DNA of 64,000 nucleotides from an uncultured Eggerthellaceae bacterium (GCA_958452575.1 CAUDUM010000002.1:1-64000), one strand, 5' to 3'. Shown: positions 52,326-62,251, numbered from the stretch's first letter. Program-made: numbers and translations. The notes: generated from the sequence alone by a model not told the origin.

Positions 52326-52369
52326 GCCCTTCCTTGTAAGAGAGGAGCCGCAGCCCGGATCGATTCCCG

Positions 52370-55138
52370 CTACAGCTTCTCGATCTTGATGGCGCAGACC
52401 TTGTACTCGGGGGCCTTGGAGACGCGGTCGAGGGCGGCGTGGGTGAGCCAGTTGGCGTTGCCGTCCTGGAAGTGGAACGGCATCCACGTTTCGCCCGGGT
52501 TGGTCTTGCCCGACACGCGGGCGCGCGTCTCCACCGAGCCGCGGCGCGACGACACGCGGATGCGCTCGCCGTCGGAGATGCCCAGCGCTCCGGCATCGGA
52601 GGTGTTGATCTCGATGAACGAACTCCCCTCGATCTCGGAGGTCGCCGCCGTGCGCCCGGTCATGGCGCACGCGTTGTACTGGTAGAGGACGCGGCCCGTC
52701 ATCAGCACGAACGGATACTCGTCATCCGGCAGCTCCGCCGAGCGGATGAAATCCGGCGTCGAGAACGCGCCCACCGTGCCCGAGAACGAGCTGATGTGCA
52801 TGATCGGCGTGCCAGGATGGTGAGCGTCGGGGCACGGCCACTGAAGGCCGCGATCGTACGCCTCGCCGTCGAGGCGCGCATGGCTGATGCCGCCGTAGGT
52901 GGGCGTGAGCGAGGCCATCTCGTCCATGATCTGCGCGGCGGTCAGCTTGGGCTGCACATACCCCATGCGGTTCATGACCTCGGTGAAGATGTCGGTGTCC
53001 AGACGCGAGCCTTGCGGCCCCTCCACCGCCTTGCGCACGCGCTGCACGCGGCGCTCGGTGTTGGTGAACGTGCCCTCCTTCTCGGCGTAGCAGCGTCCCG
53101 GCAGCACGACATCTGCCAGCTTGGCCGTCTCGGTGAGGAACAGGTCCTGCACCACGAAGAAGTCGAGCGCCGACAGCGCCTTGAGCACATGGCTGGTGTC
53201 GGGATCGGTGCGCACGGGGTCCTCGCCGAACAGGTAGAGGCCCTTGATGTCTCCCATCAGCATCGCCGGGAAGCACTCGGTCGCCTTGGTGCCCGCCCAG
53301 TCGGGCAGCTCCACGCCCCACGCCTGCTCGAACTTGGCGCGCACGGCGGGATCCCATACCTTCTGGTAGCCGGGGTAGTCGTCGGGGCCGGCCCCCATGT
53401 CGCAGGCGCCCTGCACGTTGTTCTGGCCACGCAGCGGGTTCATGCCCGCGCCCGGCTTGCCCAGGTTGCCCGTCACCATGGCGATGTTGGACAGCGCCAT
53501 CACGCCGTCGGTGCCGGTGGTGTGCTCGGTCACGCCCAGACAGTACAGGATCGCCGCGCTGCGGGCGGTGCCGTACATCTTGACGGCGGACACCAGATCC
53601 TGCACCGAGATGCCGCAGGTGCGCGCCACGTAGTCGGCCGTGAACTCCTCCACCTGGGCCTGCATGATGCGGAAGCCCTCGGTGCGCTCGTTGACGAAGT
53701 CCTCGTCCGCGAGGCCGAGGGAGATGAGCAGGTTGACCATGCCGTTGGCGAGCGCCACGTTGGTGCCGGGGCGCACGCGCAGGTGGATGTCCGCCTTCTC
53801 CGCGAGCCCGATGCGGCGGGGGTCCACCACGATCAGGCGGCAGCCGCGCTCGACCGCCTGGCGGATGCGCATGCCGATGACCGGATGCGCCTCCTCGGGG
53901 TTGGAACCCACCAGCATGATGACGTCGGCGTGCTCGACGATATCGTCGATGGAGTTGGTCATCGCGCCTGAACCGAGCATCGTCGCCAGACCGGCGACGC
54001 TGGGGCTGTGTCAAACGCGGGCGCAGCTGTCGATGTTGTTCGACCGCAGCGCCGTCCTCGCCATCTTCTCGAACAGGTACACGTCCTCGTTGGTGGAGCG
54101 CGAGCACGCGAACGCGGCGATCGAGCGGCCGCCGTGTTCGTCGCGCAGCTGCGCGAACCGGGTCGCCACCAGATCGAGCGCCTCATCCCATGTGGCGGGC
54201 TCCAGCTCGCCGGTCGCCCGGTTGCGGATAAGCGGCGAGGTGAGGCGGTCGGGCGAACCGACGAAATCGAAGCTGGCCGAGCGGCCCTTGACGCACAAAA
54301 GCGAGCGGTTCGACGCGCCCTGGGCGCCGCGCGCACCCACGATGCGCCCGCCGCGCACCTCCAGCTCGAGCTGGCAGCCCACACCGCAATGCGGGCAGGT
54401 CGTGCGCACGAAGCGCGAGACGGCCTGCTCGATCGGCGCGTCGCCTGCAGCGATGGACGCCTCGATGCCCGCCGCTGCGGCAGGACGCTCCGCGGCACCC
54501 CGACTCCGCTTCAGGGAAAGCGCCCCCGTGGGGCACGCCTGGGCGCAGTTGCCGCACGACTCGCAATCGGTCGCGCGCCAGTCCGGCCCGAACGGGGCGT
54601 CGATCAGCACGTGCGATCCGCGCATGCGCGACTGCAGGCTGTGGTTGCGCGCGGCGGAGTTGCAGGCGCCGACGCAGCGTTGGCACTCGATGCACAGATT
54701 GGGATCGTAGGACAGGAAGGGATTGCCCTCGACCGTCGGCAGCTCGTCCGCCCCGTCGGTTGCCGCAGGAGGCTCAACCCCCAGCTCGGCGCAAAGCCGC
54801 GAAAGCTCGGTCTCCCCCGCATCATCCCCGCGTGCGGCGGCGGCAAGCGCCGCGCCCTTGCTCGAAAGGATCAGCTCCAGCGCAAGCTTGCGGTAGGCGG
54901 CCAGCTTGGGCGAGTCGGTGGTGATCTCCATGCCGTCGCACACCGGCGCCGAACAGGCGGGCACGGGATACGGCTCGCCCTCGACCTCGACCACGCAGAC
55001 GCGGCATGACGCCACGCCGCTGCGTTCGCGCAGATAGCACAGGGTGGGGATATGCACGCCCACCTTGCGGGCGGCCTCCAGGATGGTCTCGCCTCCGCGG
55101 GCGATGACGGGCTCTCCGTTGATGATGATGTTATTCAT
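52370..55138 (-). CDS. fdhF: Selenocysteine formate dehydrogenase, catalytic subunit
   Basis: Oxidises formate to CO2 at a molybdenum (or tungsten) bis-MGD site. The gene is read through an in-frame TGA at 54013-54011 that encodes selenocysteine 376 in the motif SCARV-U-HSPSVAGLA; a naive reading gives two ORFs. Total length is 922 residues. The N-terminus is NuoG-like: a [2Fe-2S] domain (Cys34, 45, 48, 62), then two [4Fe-4S] motifs (CIECQRCVGACN and CESCGNCAQACPTGA), then the molybdoenzyme cluster CPHCGVGCQLE. The rest matches FdhH/FdhA. No Tat signal, so cytoplasmic. ATG 55138 overlaps the upstream flavoprotein gene by 8 bp. Selenocysteine machinery must be elsewhere in the genome. Confidence 0.93.
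53965..54013 (-). promoter_or_regulatory. Bacterial SECIS element with selenocysteine UGA
   Basis: Right after the UGA (54013-54011) lies a hairpin: CGTCGCC (53999-53993), apical loop GGTCT (53992-53988), GGCGACG (53987-53981). The 18-nt distance from UGA to the GGUCU loop and the loop sequence equal those of the E. coli fdhF SECIS bound by SelB. Confidence 0.9.
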
Positions 55139-56972
55139 ACTGCTGCCTGCCCCCTTCCGTGGCGCCGGCACCGAAGTGATCGCAGCGCAGGCAGCGCCCG
55201 CACTCCTGCCGCGCCTCCTCGAGGCTCATGCCGCATTCCACGTCCTCGAAATCGCTGCGGCGCTCGCGCGCCGGACGCTCGATCAGCTCCACGCGGCCAT
55301 ACGGCGTGCGGTCATTGGGACGCGGATCGGGAGCCTCCGCCTCGCAGGCGATCTTGTGGTTGTAGCCCAGGTACGTATCGATGTTGCGCGCGGCCACCTT
55401 GCCAGCCGCGATCGCCTTGATCACGGTCGCCGGCCCGGTTTGGCAATCGCCGCCCACGAACACGTTGCCCGGCCCGTCGGCGGCATGCAGGTGCTCGTCG
55501 GCATTGAAGCGCCCCCAGGTGGTGGTCATGCCGCATTCCTCGAACGGCGCCGCGTCGATGTCCTGCCCGACGGCGATCAGCACCACGTCGGCTGGCATGC
55601 GCACGGGGGGCTTGTCCGCCGCGACCGGCGCGGGGCGCCCGCGCTTGACCGGGCCGATGTGCTGCGGCTGGCAGATGAGCGCGCGGCAGTATCCCAAATC
55701 GTCGACCTCGATGGACGACGGCGCCATGAGTACCATCATCTCCACGCCCTCGGCGATGGCGGCCTCCACCTCGGTCGGCAGCGCCGTCATGTCCTCCTTG
55801 CGGCGGCGATACGCCACCGACACCGACTTGGCATGCGCCCTCACCGCGGTGCGCGCGCAGTCCATGGCGACGTTGCCGCCGCCCACGATCACGACGTCCT
55901 TGCCGGTGAAATCAGGGTAGTCGCCGTCGCCGATGCGGCCGAGCATGTCGACCGCCGACATCACGCCCTCGGCGTCGGAGCCGGGCATGTCGAGCGTCTT
56001 GCCCTTCTGCGCGCCGATCGCCACGTACACCGCATGGTAGGTGTCGGCGATCTCGCGTATGCGCACGGCGTCGACCGGCTCGCCGCAGCGGATCGTGATC
56101 GTGCCGGCGCCCAGGATGCCACGGATGTCCTCGTCGAGGCGTTCGCGCGGGAAGCGGTAGGCGGGGATGCCGTAGCGCATCATACCGCCCAGCTGCTCGC
56201 GCGCCTCGAACACAGTCACGCGATGGCCCATGAGCGCGAGGAAATACGCGCAGGTGAGGCCGCTGGGACCGCCGCCGATCACCGCGACGGTGCGCGCCGT
56301 GTCGACGCTGCGGGGCGGCGTGGCCACCGTATCGGCGGACGCGTTGTCCACCGCGAAGCGCTTGATGCCGCGGATGTTGATGGGCGCGTCGATCAAGGTG
56401 CGGCGGCAGCGCTCCTCGCAGGGATGCTCGCACACGAACGCGCATGCCGTGGGGAACGGGTTGTCCTTGCGCACCATGTTGACAGCGTCGGCGTAATGGC
56501 CCTCGGCGACCAAGGCGATGTAGCCGGGCGCGTTGACATGGGCGGGGCACATCGTCTCGCACGGGACCGACTGCCCGATGCCGTCCGCACAGCGACGCTG
56601 CCCAACGTGGGCGGCGAACTCGTCGGCGAACTGCTCGAGCGCATCCAAGAACGCGGCAGCCGCCTCGTAACCGATGGCGCAGTCGGAGGTGTCGCGGATC
56701 ATCTCGGCAAGCGCGCGGCAGCGCTCGAGCGCGTCCTCATCGGCCTCGCAGACAGCAATCGCGTCCGCCATCGCGGCCAACCGCGGCAATCCGTCGCGGC
56801 ACGGCACGCACTTGCCGCAGGTCTGGGCGGCTCCGGCATGCAGAAGCGCCGCTTGGGCGACGACGGGGCAGATTCCCGGAGGCATCGCCTCGACGCGGCG
56901 GGCGAAACGCTCCACCGTCGAGCCCAAACGCGCGTCGGCGGCGGAGCGCGGCTTGATCGAGAGCAGCGACAC
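55131..56972 (-). CDS. NAD(P)H oxidoreductase flavoprotein subunit of the formate dehydrogenase
   Basis: A 613-residue flavoprotein with two parts. Residues 30-115 resemble the C-terminal 4Fe-4S domain of NuoF/HoxF (CGKCVPCRDG, then a helical bundle). Residues 130-575 are GltD/NfnB-like: N-terminal Fe-S motif (CPAHVNAPGYIALV, CEHPCEERCRR), FAD Rossmann (VAVIGGGPSGLTCAYFLA), NAD(P) site (VVIVGGGNVAMDCARTAV) and a distal FAD motif (VFVGGDCQTGP). Another CGRCLRCD lies at the end. It should pass electrons between FdhF and NAD(P)H, perhaps with ferredoxin. The start is a GTG with AAGGGGGA before it. It is the first gene of the operon, with a TACAAT box upstream. Confidence 0.88.
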   Translation of the reverse strand: MSLLSIKPRSAADARLGSTVERFARRVEAMPPGICPVVAQAALLHAGAAQTCGKCVPCRDGLPRLAAMADAIAVCEADEDALERCRALAEMIRDTSDCAIGYEAAAAFLDALEQFADEFAAHVGQRRCADGIGQSVPCETMCPAHVNAPGYIALVAEGHYADAVNMVRKDNPFPTACAFVCEHPCEERCRRTLIDAPINIRGIKRFAVDNASADTVATPPRSVDTARTVAVIGGGPSGLTCAYFLALMGHRVTVFEAREQLGGMMRYGIPAYRFPRERLDEDIRGILGAGTITIRCGEPVDAVRIREIADTYHAVYVAIGAQKGKTLDMPGSDAEGVMSAVDMLGRIGDGDYPDFTGKDVVIVGGGNVAMDCARTAVRAHAKSVSVAYRRRKEDMTALPTEVEAAIAEGVEMMVLMAPSSIEVDDLGYCRALICQPQHIGPVKRGRPAPVAADKPPVRMPADVVLIAVGQDIDAAPFEECGMTTTWGRFNADEHLHAADGPGNVFVGGDCQTGPATVIKAIAAGKVAARNIDTYLGYNHKIACEAEAPDPRPNDRTPYGRVELIERPARERRSDFEDVECGMSLEEARQECGRCLRCDHFGAGATEGGRQQYE

Positions 56973-57061
56973 GTGCCCATCCCCCTTCGTGTACGTCCGC
57001 CGAGCTCATCCGAGGCGATGCCTCGAAGGGCGGCGGACGTCAAAAGACAATAGATGGATAG

Positions 57062-57107
57062 ATTGTACCGAACCGCGCCGCGGCAAGCCGTAACGCTTCG
57101 GTATAAT
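57062..57107. promoter_or_regulatory. Divergent -10 boxes between the Fdh operon and the CmpB-like gene
   Basis: On the minus strand TACAAT (57067-57062) serves the formate dehydrogenase operon; on the plus strand TATAAT (57102-57107), preceded by TTCGG, probably serves the gene at 57232. Neither has a good -35. Confidence 0.4.
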
Positions 57108-57231
57108 CTCGCCAAAGAAGCGATAAACGAGCTCGACGAGCCGAAGCGACGTCCACGCTGGCGGCGATGCGGCTTGCCGCGGCGCAAGCCGCGAGGGTCG
57201 AGCGAGTCCGCCCCTTGCGAAAGAAGGTCCT

Positions 57232-57834
57232 TTGGCAACACCCCGCTTGACAGACGAACTGCGCTGGTCGACGCTCGGCACCTGGCCGTTCTGGCGCAAC
57301 CTCGCGGTGTATTTCTGCGTGTTCAGCCTGGTGGGCCACTGGCTCGAGATCATCTACTGCACGTTCATGGACCTGTTCGGCATCGTGGACGAGGATTCCC
57401 TGGTGTGGGACGACCCGTTCTACCCGTTCCTCGTGTACGGCGTGGGATGCGTCGTGTGCGCCGTCGCGCTGCTGCCGCTCAAGGACCGGCTTCTGCGACG
57501 CTGCTCCACCCGCACACGCGCCATCGTCTCGTTCTTCGTCATCACCGTCTTGGTGTGCATGGTGATGGAGCTGGGCATGGGACTGATCCTCAACCAGCCC
57601 GACGCGGCGGGCGAATACCCCCTGTGGGACAACTCCGAGCTGCCGCTCAACATCCTGGGTCAGGCGTGGCTTGTGAACGACCTGGTGCTGGGGGCCGTGG
57701 CGATGCTCTACACGTGGTTCGTGTATCCCTGGTGCGAGAAGACGCTCGCACACATTCCGCGGCGCGCCATGGACGTCGTGGCGATCCTGGTGGTCGTCGG
57801 GTTCGTCGTGCTGTGCGTTTTCAAGTTCTCGTAG
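57232..57834 (+). CDS. CmpB-like putative ABC-transporter-type membrane protein
   Basis: A 200-residue inner-membrane protein with five or six hydrophobic segments, resembling the family annotated as putative ABC-transporter type IV (CmpB-like, PF06541). Landmarks are the N-terminal FCVFSLVGHWLEIIYC and the central FYPFLVYGVGCVV and VMELGMGLIL. No ATPase or binding protein is adjacent, so a transport role is uncertain. The start is a TTG at 57232 with AAGAAGG before it. Confidence 0.7.
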   Translation: MATPRLTDELRWSTLGTWPFWRNLAVYFCVFSLVGHWLEIIYCTFMDLFGIVDEDSLVWDDPFYPFLVYGVGCVVCAVALLPLKDRLLRRCSTRTRAIVSFFVITVLVCMVMELGMGLILNQPDAAGEYPLWDNSELPLNILGQAWLVNDLVLGAVAMLYTWFVYPWCEKTLAHIPRRAMDVVAILVVVGFVVLCVFKFS

Positions 57835-58025
57835 CGGCGTGAATGCGAGGCCGACGGGCGCCCGGTATGGCGGCGCATGGGCTCCGCGACGCGGCGCTCC
57901 GCTGCTCGGTCTTCGGCCTCGTGAGCTTCGCTGCTGCAATCAGATGAGTGAATAGATGGTGTGCAGACGGTCGCTGCGCCCATGCGCCGCCACGCCGGGC
58001 GCGTGCGCGCTGCTTGGAACGCGGG

Positions 58026-58625
58026 CTATAGCGCCTCGGTGATCGCTTGCAGCAGGTCGTCGTATTCTTCGAAAGCGGGAAGGTCCGGATTGTCCGCTTT
58101 GATCGCATCGGTGCTGCGGAAGAGGAAGCCCGCCTTGCCGGCGCGGATCATGCCGAGGTCGTTGTGGCTGTCGCCGGCGGCGATGGTGTCGAAACCGCAG
58201 CCCTGCAGCGCGCGGACGGTGGTGAGCTTGGATTGCTCGCAGCGCATCGTGTAGCCGGTCACGCGGCCGCCCGCGTCGGCGTGCAGGGTGTTGCAGAACA
58301 GCGTCGGCCAGCCGAGCTTGCGCATGAGCGGGCGCGCGAACTGCTCGAACGTGTCGCTGATGATGACGACCTGCGTGCGCTCGCGCAGCGCGTCAAGGAA
58401 TTCGCGGGCGCCGGGCAGCGGATCGATGGTCTCAATGACGTCCTGGATTTGGGGCAAACCCAGCCCGTGCTCGTCGAGGATGCCCAGACGGAACGCCATG
58501 AGCTTGTCGTAGTCGGGCTCGTCGCGCGTGGTGCGCGCCAACTCGGGGATGCCGGTCGCCTCGGAGAACGCGATCCAGATCTCGGGTACCAACACGCCTT
58601 CCAAATCCAGGCACACCAGGTTCAT
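58026..58625 (-). CDS. thrH: HAD-family phosphoserine phosphatase / homoserine phosphotransferase (ThrH-like)
   Basis: A 199-residue haloacid-dehalogenase-fold enzyme. CLDLEGVLVPEIWIAF is the ThrH form of HAD motif I, VIISDTFEQFARPL motif II, the RCEQSKLTTVRAL lysine motif III and AAGDSHNDLGMI motif IV. Such enzymes release phosphate from phosphoserine and can transfer it to homoserine, bridging serine and threonine synthesis. Length is typical. No serine or threonine pathway gene is adjacent. Whether it has the transferase activity is inferred. Confidence 0.88.
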   Translation of the reverse strand: MNLVCLDLEGVLVPEIWIAFSEATGIPELARTTRDEPDYDKLMAFRLGILDEHGLGLPQIQDVIETIDPLPGAREFLDALRERTQVVIISDTFEQFARPLMRKLGWPTLFCNTLHADAGGRVTGYTMRCEQSKLTTVRALQGCGFDTIAAGDSHNDLGMIRAGKAGFLFRSTDAIKADNPDLPAFEEYDDLLQAITEAL

Positions 58626-58695
58626 GGCAGGTTCCTTTCGTCCACGCGACTAATCGCGCGCCATCATCGGTTCGGGACGCGCCTATTGTGACAGG

Positions 58696-59493
58696 TCAAT
58701 GTTTCCGGAAGGCGAGGTAAATGTTAAGTCGTCCCGATTTTCCGTCCGAACGGAACCGGGCGACCTCGTCCGCCCGGTCGCCGACGGCGGCGGCGAGCCC
58801 GTCGGCCTGCGCGTCGTCGAAGCTGTGGCAGTAACGCCAAAGATCGCCGGCGTTCTGCCAATCCAGGAAGCGGTCGCCGGGTTCGAGTTCGGACGCGAGG
58901 TCGATATTGCACGCTTGCGCCTCCGATGCCAGGGCGGCGAGAGCCGCCGGATGCGAGCGCTCCGCCTTGCGCGCAAGGCGCTCGTCCTCGAGGAAGCACC
59001 ACAGCGACGCGATCGCGATGCCGCCGGGGCGGACCAGGTCGAGAAGCTCCGCCAGCGCGCGCTCGCGAAGGGCGCGCGAGGGGATGTGGTGGAGGAAGCC
59101 GAGCGAGACGGCGACATCCGCGACGGGAAGCTCCTCGCGCCATGCGCAACCCGCCGCCAGGGACTCGAGCGCGTCGAAGCGCTTGAACGTCGCCCCGGGA
59201 ACATGCGCGCCGGCCATCAGCTCGTCGCAGTCGTCGACCGCCGTCGCACGCACATCCACGTCGGGAAGCTCGTCGGCAAGAAACGCCTCGAAGCGGCCGT
59301 TGCCGCAGGCAACGTCGAGAAGCTCGAGCTTTCGCCCGCTCGCGCCGTCGTCTCGGCTCGCCTCCCGCAGAAGCGGCAGGCACGCACGCCATCCCTCCCA
59401 CGGCGCTTGACGCGTGTTGGAGAACGACGGCGCGCAACGACGGTAGAAGTCGTCGTTGAGCTGTCTCAGCATATCGACGGTGCGGGGATCCAT
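58696..59493 (-). CDS. Class I SAM-dependent methyltransferase (Trm9-like)
   Basis: A 265-residue methyltransferase. Motif I is LDVACGNGRF (about residues 58-67), motif II is AVDDCD, and motif IV/post-I is SLGFLHHIPSRALRERAL. The pattern of HHIP followed by LLDLVRPGGIAIASLW resembles the tRNA-modifying Trm9/AlkB8 methyltransferases, but many class I enzymes share it. The substrate is therefore unproven. It sits between ThrH and a flavodoxin on the same strand. Confidence 0.8.
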   Translation of the reverse strand: MDPRTVDMLRQLNDDFYRRCAPSFSNTRQAPWEGWRACLPLLREASRDDGASGRKLELLDVACGNGRFEAFLADELPDVDVRATAVDDCDELMAGAHVPGATFKRFDALESLAAGCAWREELPVADVAVSLGFLHHIPSRALRERALAELLDLVRPGGIAIASLWCFLEDERLARKAERSHPAALAALASEAQACNIDLASELEPGDRFLDWQNAGDLWRYCHSFDDAQADGLAAAVGDRADEVARFRSDGKSGRLNIYLAFRKH

Positions 59494-59523
59494 GCGGCTT
59501 CGGGGCTCCTTTCCCGAAGCATT

Positions 59524-60063
59524 CTACCCTTTCAGAAGCGCGACGAGCGGCTCGAGGTAGGAACGATCGCAGCCGTCCATGCCCGCGCGCATGCCGGCGA
59601 GCGCCTCGGCATCGCGCTGCGAGCCTTTCTTCGCCTCGATCTCGAGCATCTTAAAGTACATACGCATCGCGATCTTATCGCCTAAGCCGAGCTTCTCGAA
59701 ATGGAAGTTTCCCTGGCAGTAGCACCAAGGCAGATCGGGATAGTCCTCTTTGGGGAACGACCGGCGGAACGCCTCCTCGTGCTCGCTTTCCGGCCACAGC
59801 TCGCAGGGCATCGGGGTGGCGCCCACCGCCACAACGGCGTAGCGCTTGCCGGGATGCGCTGCCATGTAGCGCTTGAACCATCTGGACCCCTTGATCGACG
59901 CAGCGTGGAACCATCCGCAGAAAACGATCGTGTCAAAGGCGTCGAGCTTCGATTCGTTCATGCTGTCGAGGGAAACCGCGGCGCTGCCCAGGTCCTCTGC
60001 GAGCCATTCGGCGTACTGCTTCGCCGAGCCGGTTTGCGAGCTATAGACGACTGATGCGTTCAC
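59524..60063 (-). CDS. Flavodoxin-domain protein
   Basis: A 179-residue flavodoxin-like protein binding FMN: YSSQTGSAKQYAEWLAED at residues 7-24 is the phosphate-binding loop, and FDTIVFCGWFHAASI the second strand/loop. The C-terminal half is helical and longer than in classic flavodoxin, closest to the Flavodoxin_5/protoporphyrinogen-oxidase-like group. Function may be electron transfer or a redox-linked oxidation. Divergent from the Elp3 gene. A short gap (30 bp) separates it from the downstream methyltransferase. Confidence 0.82.
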   Translation of the reverse strand: MNASVVYSSQTGSAKQYAEWLAEDLGSAAVSLDSMNESKLDAFDTIVFCGWFHAASIKGSRWFKRYMAAHPGKRYAVVAVGATPMPCELWPESEHEEAFRRSFPKEDYPDLPWCYCQGNFHFEKLGLGDKIAMRMYFKMLEIEAKKGSQRDAEALAGMRAGMDGCDRSYLEPLVALLKG

Positions 60064-60327
60064 GGGAACCTTCCCTTCGAATCGGACGAACGGTTCTGTG
60101 GCGAGCAGGATGCCGCAAGCGTAATTCGACCTTTATTCTAAGGAGTTCCCGCGACGCAGCCGAATGCGTCCAGCAGACTTTGGGAAGACTTTACATTGGG
60201 CTTTGCGGCCGCGCGGTCGCAAAAAAGGGGGCTGGAACGCGACGAGTCTGCACCGGCGGCACGCCTGCATCGGCAGTCATGCCGCGCACGTGGCGCAGCT
60301 GCGCGCGCTCCCCTACAATACGGAGTC

Positions 60328-62238
60328 ATGGAATCGCGTTTGGAACAGATCATCATGCAGCTCGTTGCGGAGCTGCGAGGCGAGGACGCCGCGGCGGAGC
60401 GCCCCGATGCCGCATGCCCCGACGCTGCACCACATGTGGGCGACAAACGGTTGGCGGCGCTCGTCCGCGCAGCCAACCGCGGCATCTCCGACAATGCCGA
60501 CCATATCGCCAAAAAGCACCTGATGCCGTTCTACCTGCGCGTCAAGGCGGACGATCCCGCACGCTGGGCGAGCTGGGGCATCGGGCCCGACGTCGAGCAG
60601 AGGCTGCTGCGCCTCCTGCAAGTCAAACCTCGCCGCACCGCCTCGGGCGTGGCGACGATCGCCGTGATCACCAAACCCTGGCCGTGCGCGAGCGACTGCC
60701 TCTACTGCCCCAACGACCTGCGCATGCCGAAGAGCTACGTGGCCGACGAGCCCGCCTGCCAGCGCGCCGAGCGCAATTGGTTCGATCCGTACCTGCAGGT
60801 CGCGTCGCGCCTGCGCGCGCTCAACGAGATGGGACACGTCACCGACAAGGTCGAGCTCATCATCCTGGGCGGCACCTGGAACGACTACCCCGCCGGCTAC
60901 CGGCGCTGGTTCATCTGCGAGCTGTTCCGCGCGCTCAACGAAGCCGCCGACCCCCGCCTCGTCGATACGAGCGCGGCGGAGCGGCGCGCACGGTACGAGC
61001 GCCTGGGCATCCCGCGCGACGAGGAGGGATGCGCACGACGCGTCGCCGAGGCGCAGCAGCGCGTGAACTGCGAGGACGTTCCGTACAATCAGGCCTTCCC
61101 CGAGCTGTACGGCGAGGGCACCCCCTGGCAGGAGGCCGCCGCGTGGCAGATCGCTGCCTGGGACGACGTCGAGCGCCAGCATGCCGCCAACGAGCTCGGC
61201 GCCCACCGCGTGGTGGGCCTGGTGATGGAGACGCGCCCCGACGCAGTCGATGCGCAGGCCTTCGCCGAGATGCGCAGGCTCGGAGGCACCAAGGTGCAGA
61301 TGGGCATCCAGAGCCTCGACGCGCGTATCCTCGAGGCCAATCGCCGCGGCATCGAGGTCAACACCATCCGCCGCGCGTTCGAGCTGGCGCGCCTGTTCGG
61401 GTTCAAGACGCACGCGCACTTCATGGTGAACCTTTTGGGCGGCGCGCCCGACAGCGACAAGGAGGATTATCTGCGCCTGATGGGAGATGCGGCGCTCGTG
61501 CCCGACGAGGTGAAGCTGTACCCCTGCGCGCTGGTCGACGGAACCGGCCTCGTCGCGCGCTTCCACGACGGATCGTGGCGCCCCTACACCGAAGACGAGC
61601 TGATGGACGTGCTGGCAAGCGATCTTCTGGCAACGCCGGCGTACTGCCGCGTGTCGCGCATGATCCGCGACATCCCCGCCAACGACATCCTCACCGGCAA
61701 CAAGAAGATCAACCTGCGCCAGATGGTCGAGCAGGAGGCGGACCGCCGCGCCGCCGCTGCGGGATGCCCCGTGCGGGAGATCCGCCATCGCGAGATCAGC
61801 GTCGCCGGCGCCGATACGGACGAGCTCCGCTTGGACGAGATCGCCTATCCCACGACGACAGGCGACGAGGTGTTCCTGCAATGGGTTACGCCCGAGGGGC
61901 GCATCGCGGGGTTCTTGCGGCTCTCGCTGCCGCATGCGAAGGCGATCAGCACGCTGGTCGAGGAAGGCACTGGAGGGGATGCATCGTCCTTCCCCCTCGC
62001 GCCCGGCGAGGCGATGATCCGCGAAGTGCATGTGTACGGCCAGGTCGCCAGCCTGCATCGCACGAGCGGCGGCGCGCAGCACCGCGGCCTGGGACGCGCG
62101 CTGGTGGAGCGGGCATGCGCCATCGCTCGCGAGCGCGGCTACCGCGCCGTCAACGTCATCAGCGCCGTCGGCACGCGCGGCTACTACCGCAACCTCGGCT
62201 TCGAGGACAACGGCCTCTACCAGCAGCGCCGACTCTAG
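60328..62238 (+). CDS. elp3: Bacterial Elp3 (tRNA uridine-34 cm5 radical SAM/GNAT enzyme)
   Basis: A 636-residue homologue of the catalytic subunit of eukaryotic Elongator. The radical SAM domain (about residues 105-400) carries the cluster motif CASDCLYC (C-x3-C-x2-C) in PWPCASDCLYCPNDLRMPKSY and VELIILGGTWNDYP; the C-terminal GNAT acetyltransferase domain (about 490-636) has HRTSGGAQHRGLGRALVERA, the acetyl-CoA loop. It should install carboxymethyl-type groups on wobble uridine of tRNA. No other Elongator subunit is present, as usual for bacterial and archaeal Elp3. The ATG at 60328 has GGAG and a TACAAT box only about 10 bp ahead (60313-60318), so the leader is very short. Confidence 0.92.
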   Translation: MESRLEQIIMQLVAELRGEDAAAERPDAACPDAAPHVGDKRLAALVRAANRGISDNADHIAKKHLMPFYLRVKADDPARWASWGIGPDVEQRLLRLLQVKPRRTASGVATIAVITKPWPCASDCLYCPNDLRMPKSYVADEPACQRAERNWFDPYLQVASRLRALNEMGHVTDKVELIILGGTWNDYPAGYRRWFICELFRALNEAADPRLVDTSAAERRARYERLGIPRDEEGCARRVAEAQQRVNCEDVPYNQAFPELYGEGTPWQEAAAWQIAAWDDVERQHAANELGAHRVVGLVMETRPDAVDAQAFAEMRRLGGTKVQMGIQSLDARILEANRRGIEVNTIRRAFELARLFGFKTHAHFMVNLLGGAPDSDKEDYLRLMGDAALVPDEVKLYPCALVDGTGLVARFHDGSWRPYTEDELMDVLASDLLATPAYCRVSRMIRDIPANDILTGNKKINLRQMVEQEADRRAAAAGCPVREIRHREISVAGADTDELRLDEIAYPTTTGDEVFLQWVTPEGRIAGFLRLSLPHAKAISTLVEEGTGGDASSFPLAPGEAMIREVHVYGQVASLHRTSGGAQHRGLGRALVERACAIARERGYRAVNVISAVGTRGYYRNLGFEDNGLYQQRRL

Positions 62239-62251
62239 CCGGGTGCGATCC

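Noticed and set aside
52439..53971. 510-codon plus-strand frame opposite fdhF
   Set aside because: Arg/His/Gly-rich antisense shadow; the minus strand encodes a conserved selenoprotein.
52370..55138. Apparent split of formate dehydrogenase into two ORFs (pseudogene or frameshift)
   Set aside because: The break is a single in-frame TGA exactly at the selenocysteine position with a SECIS hairpin, and both halves are fully conserved; it is a selenoprotein.
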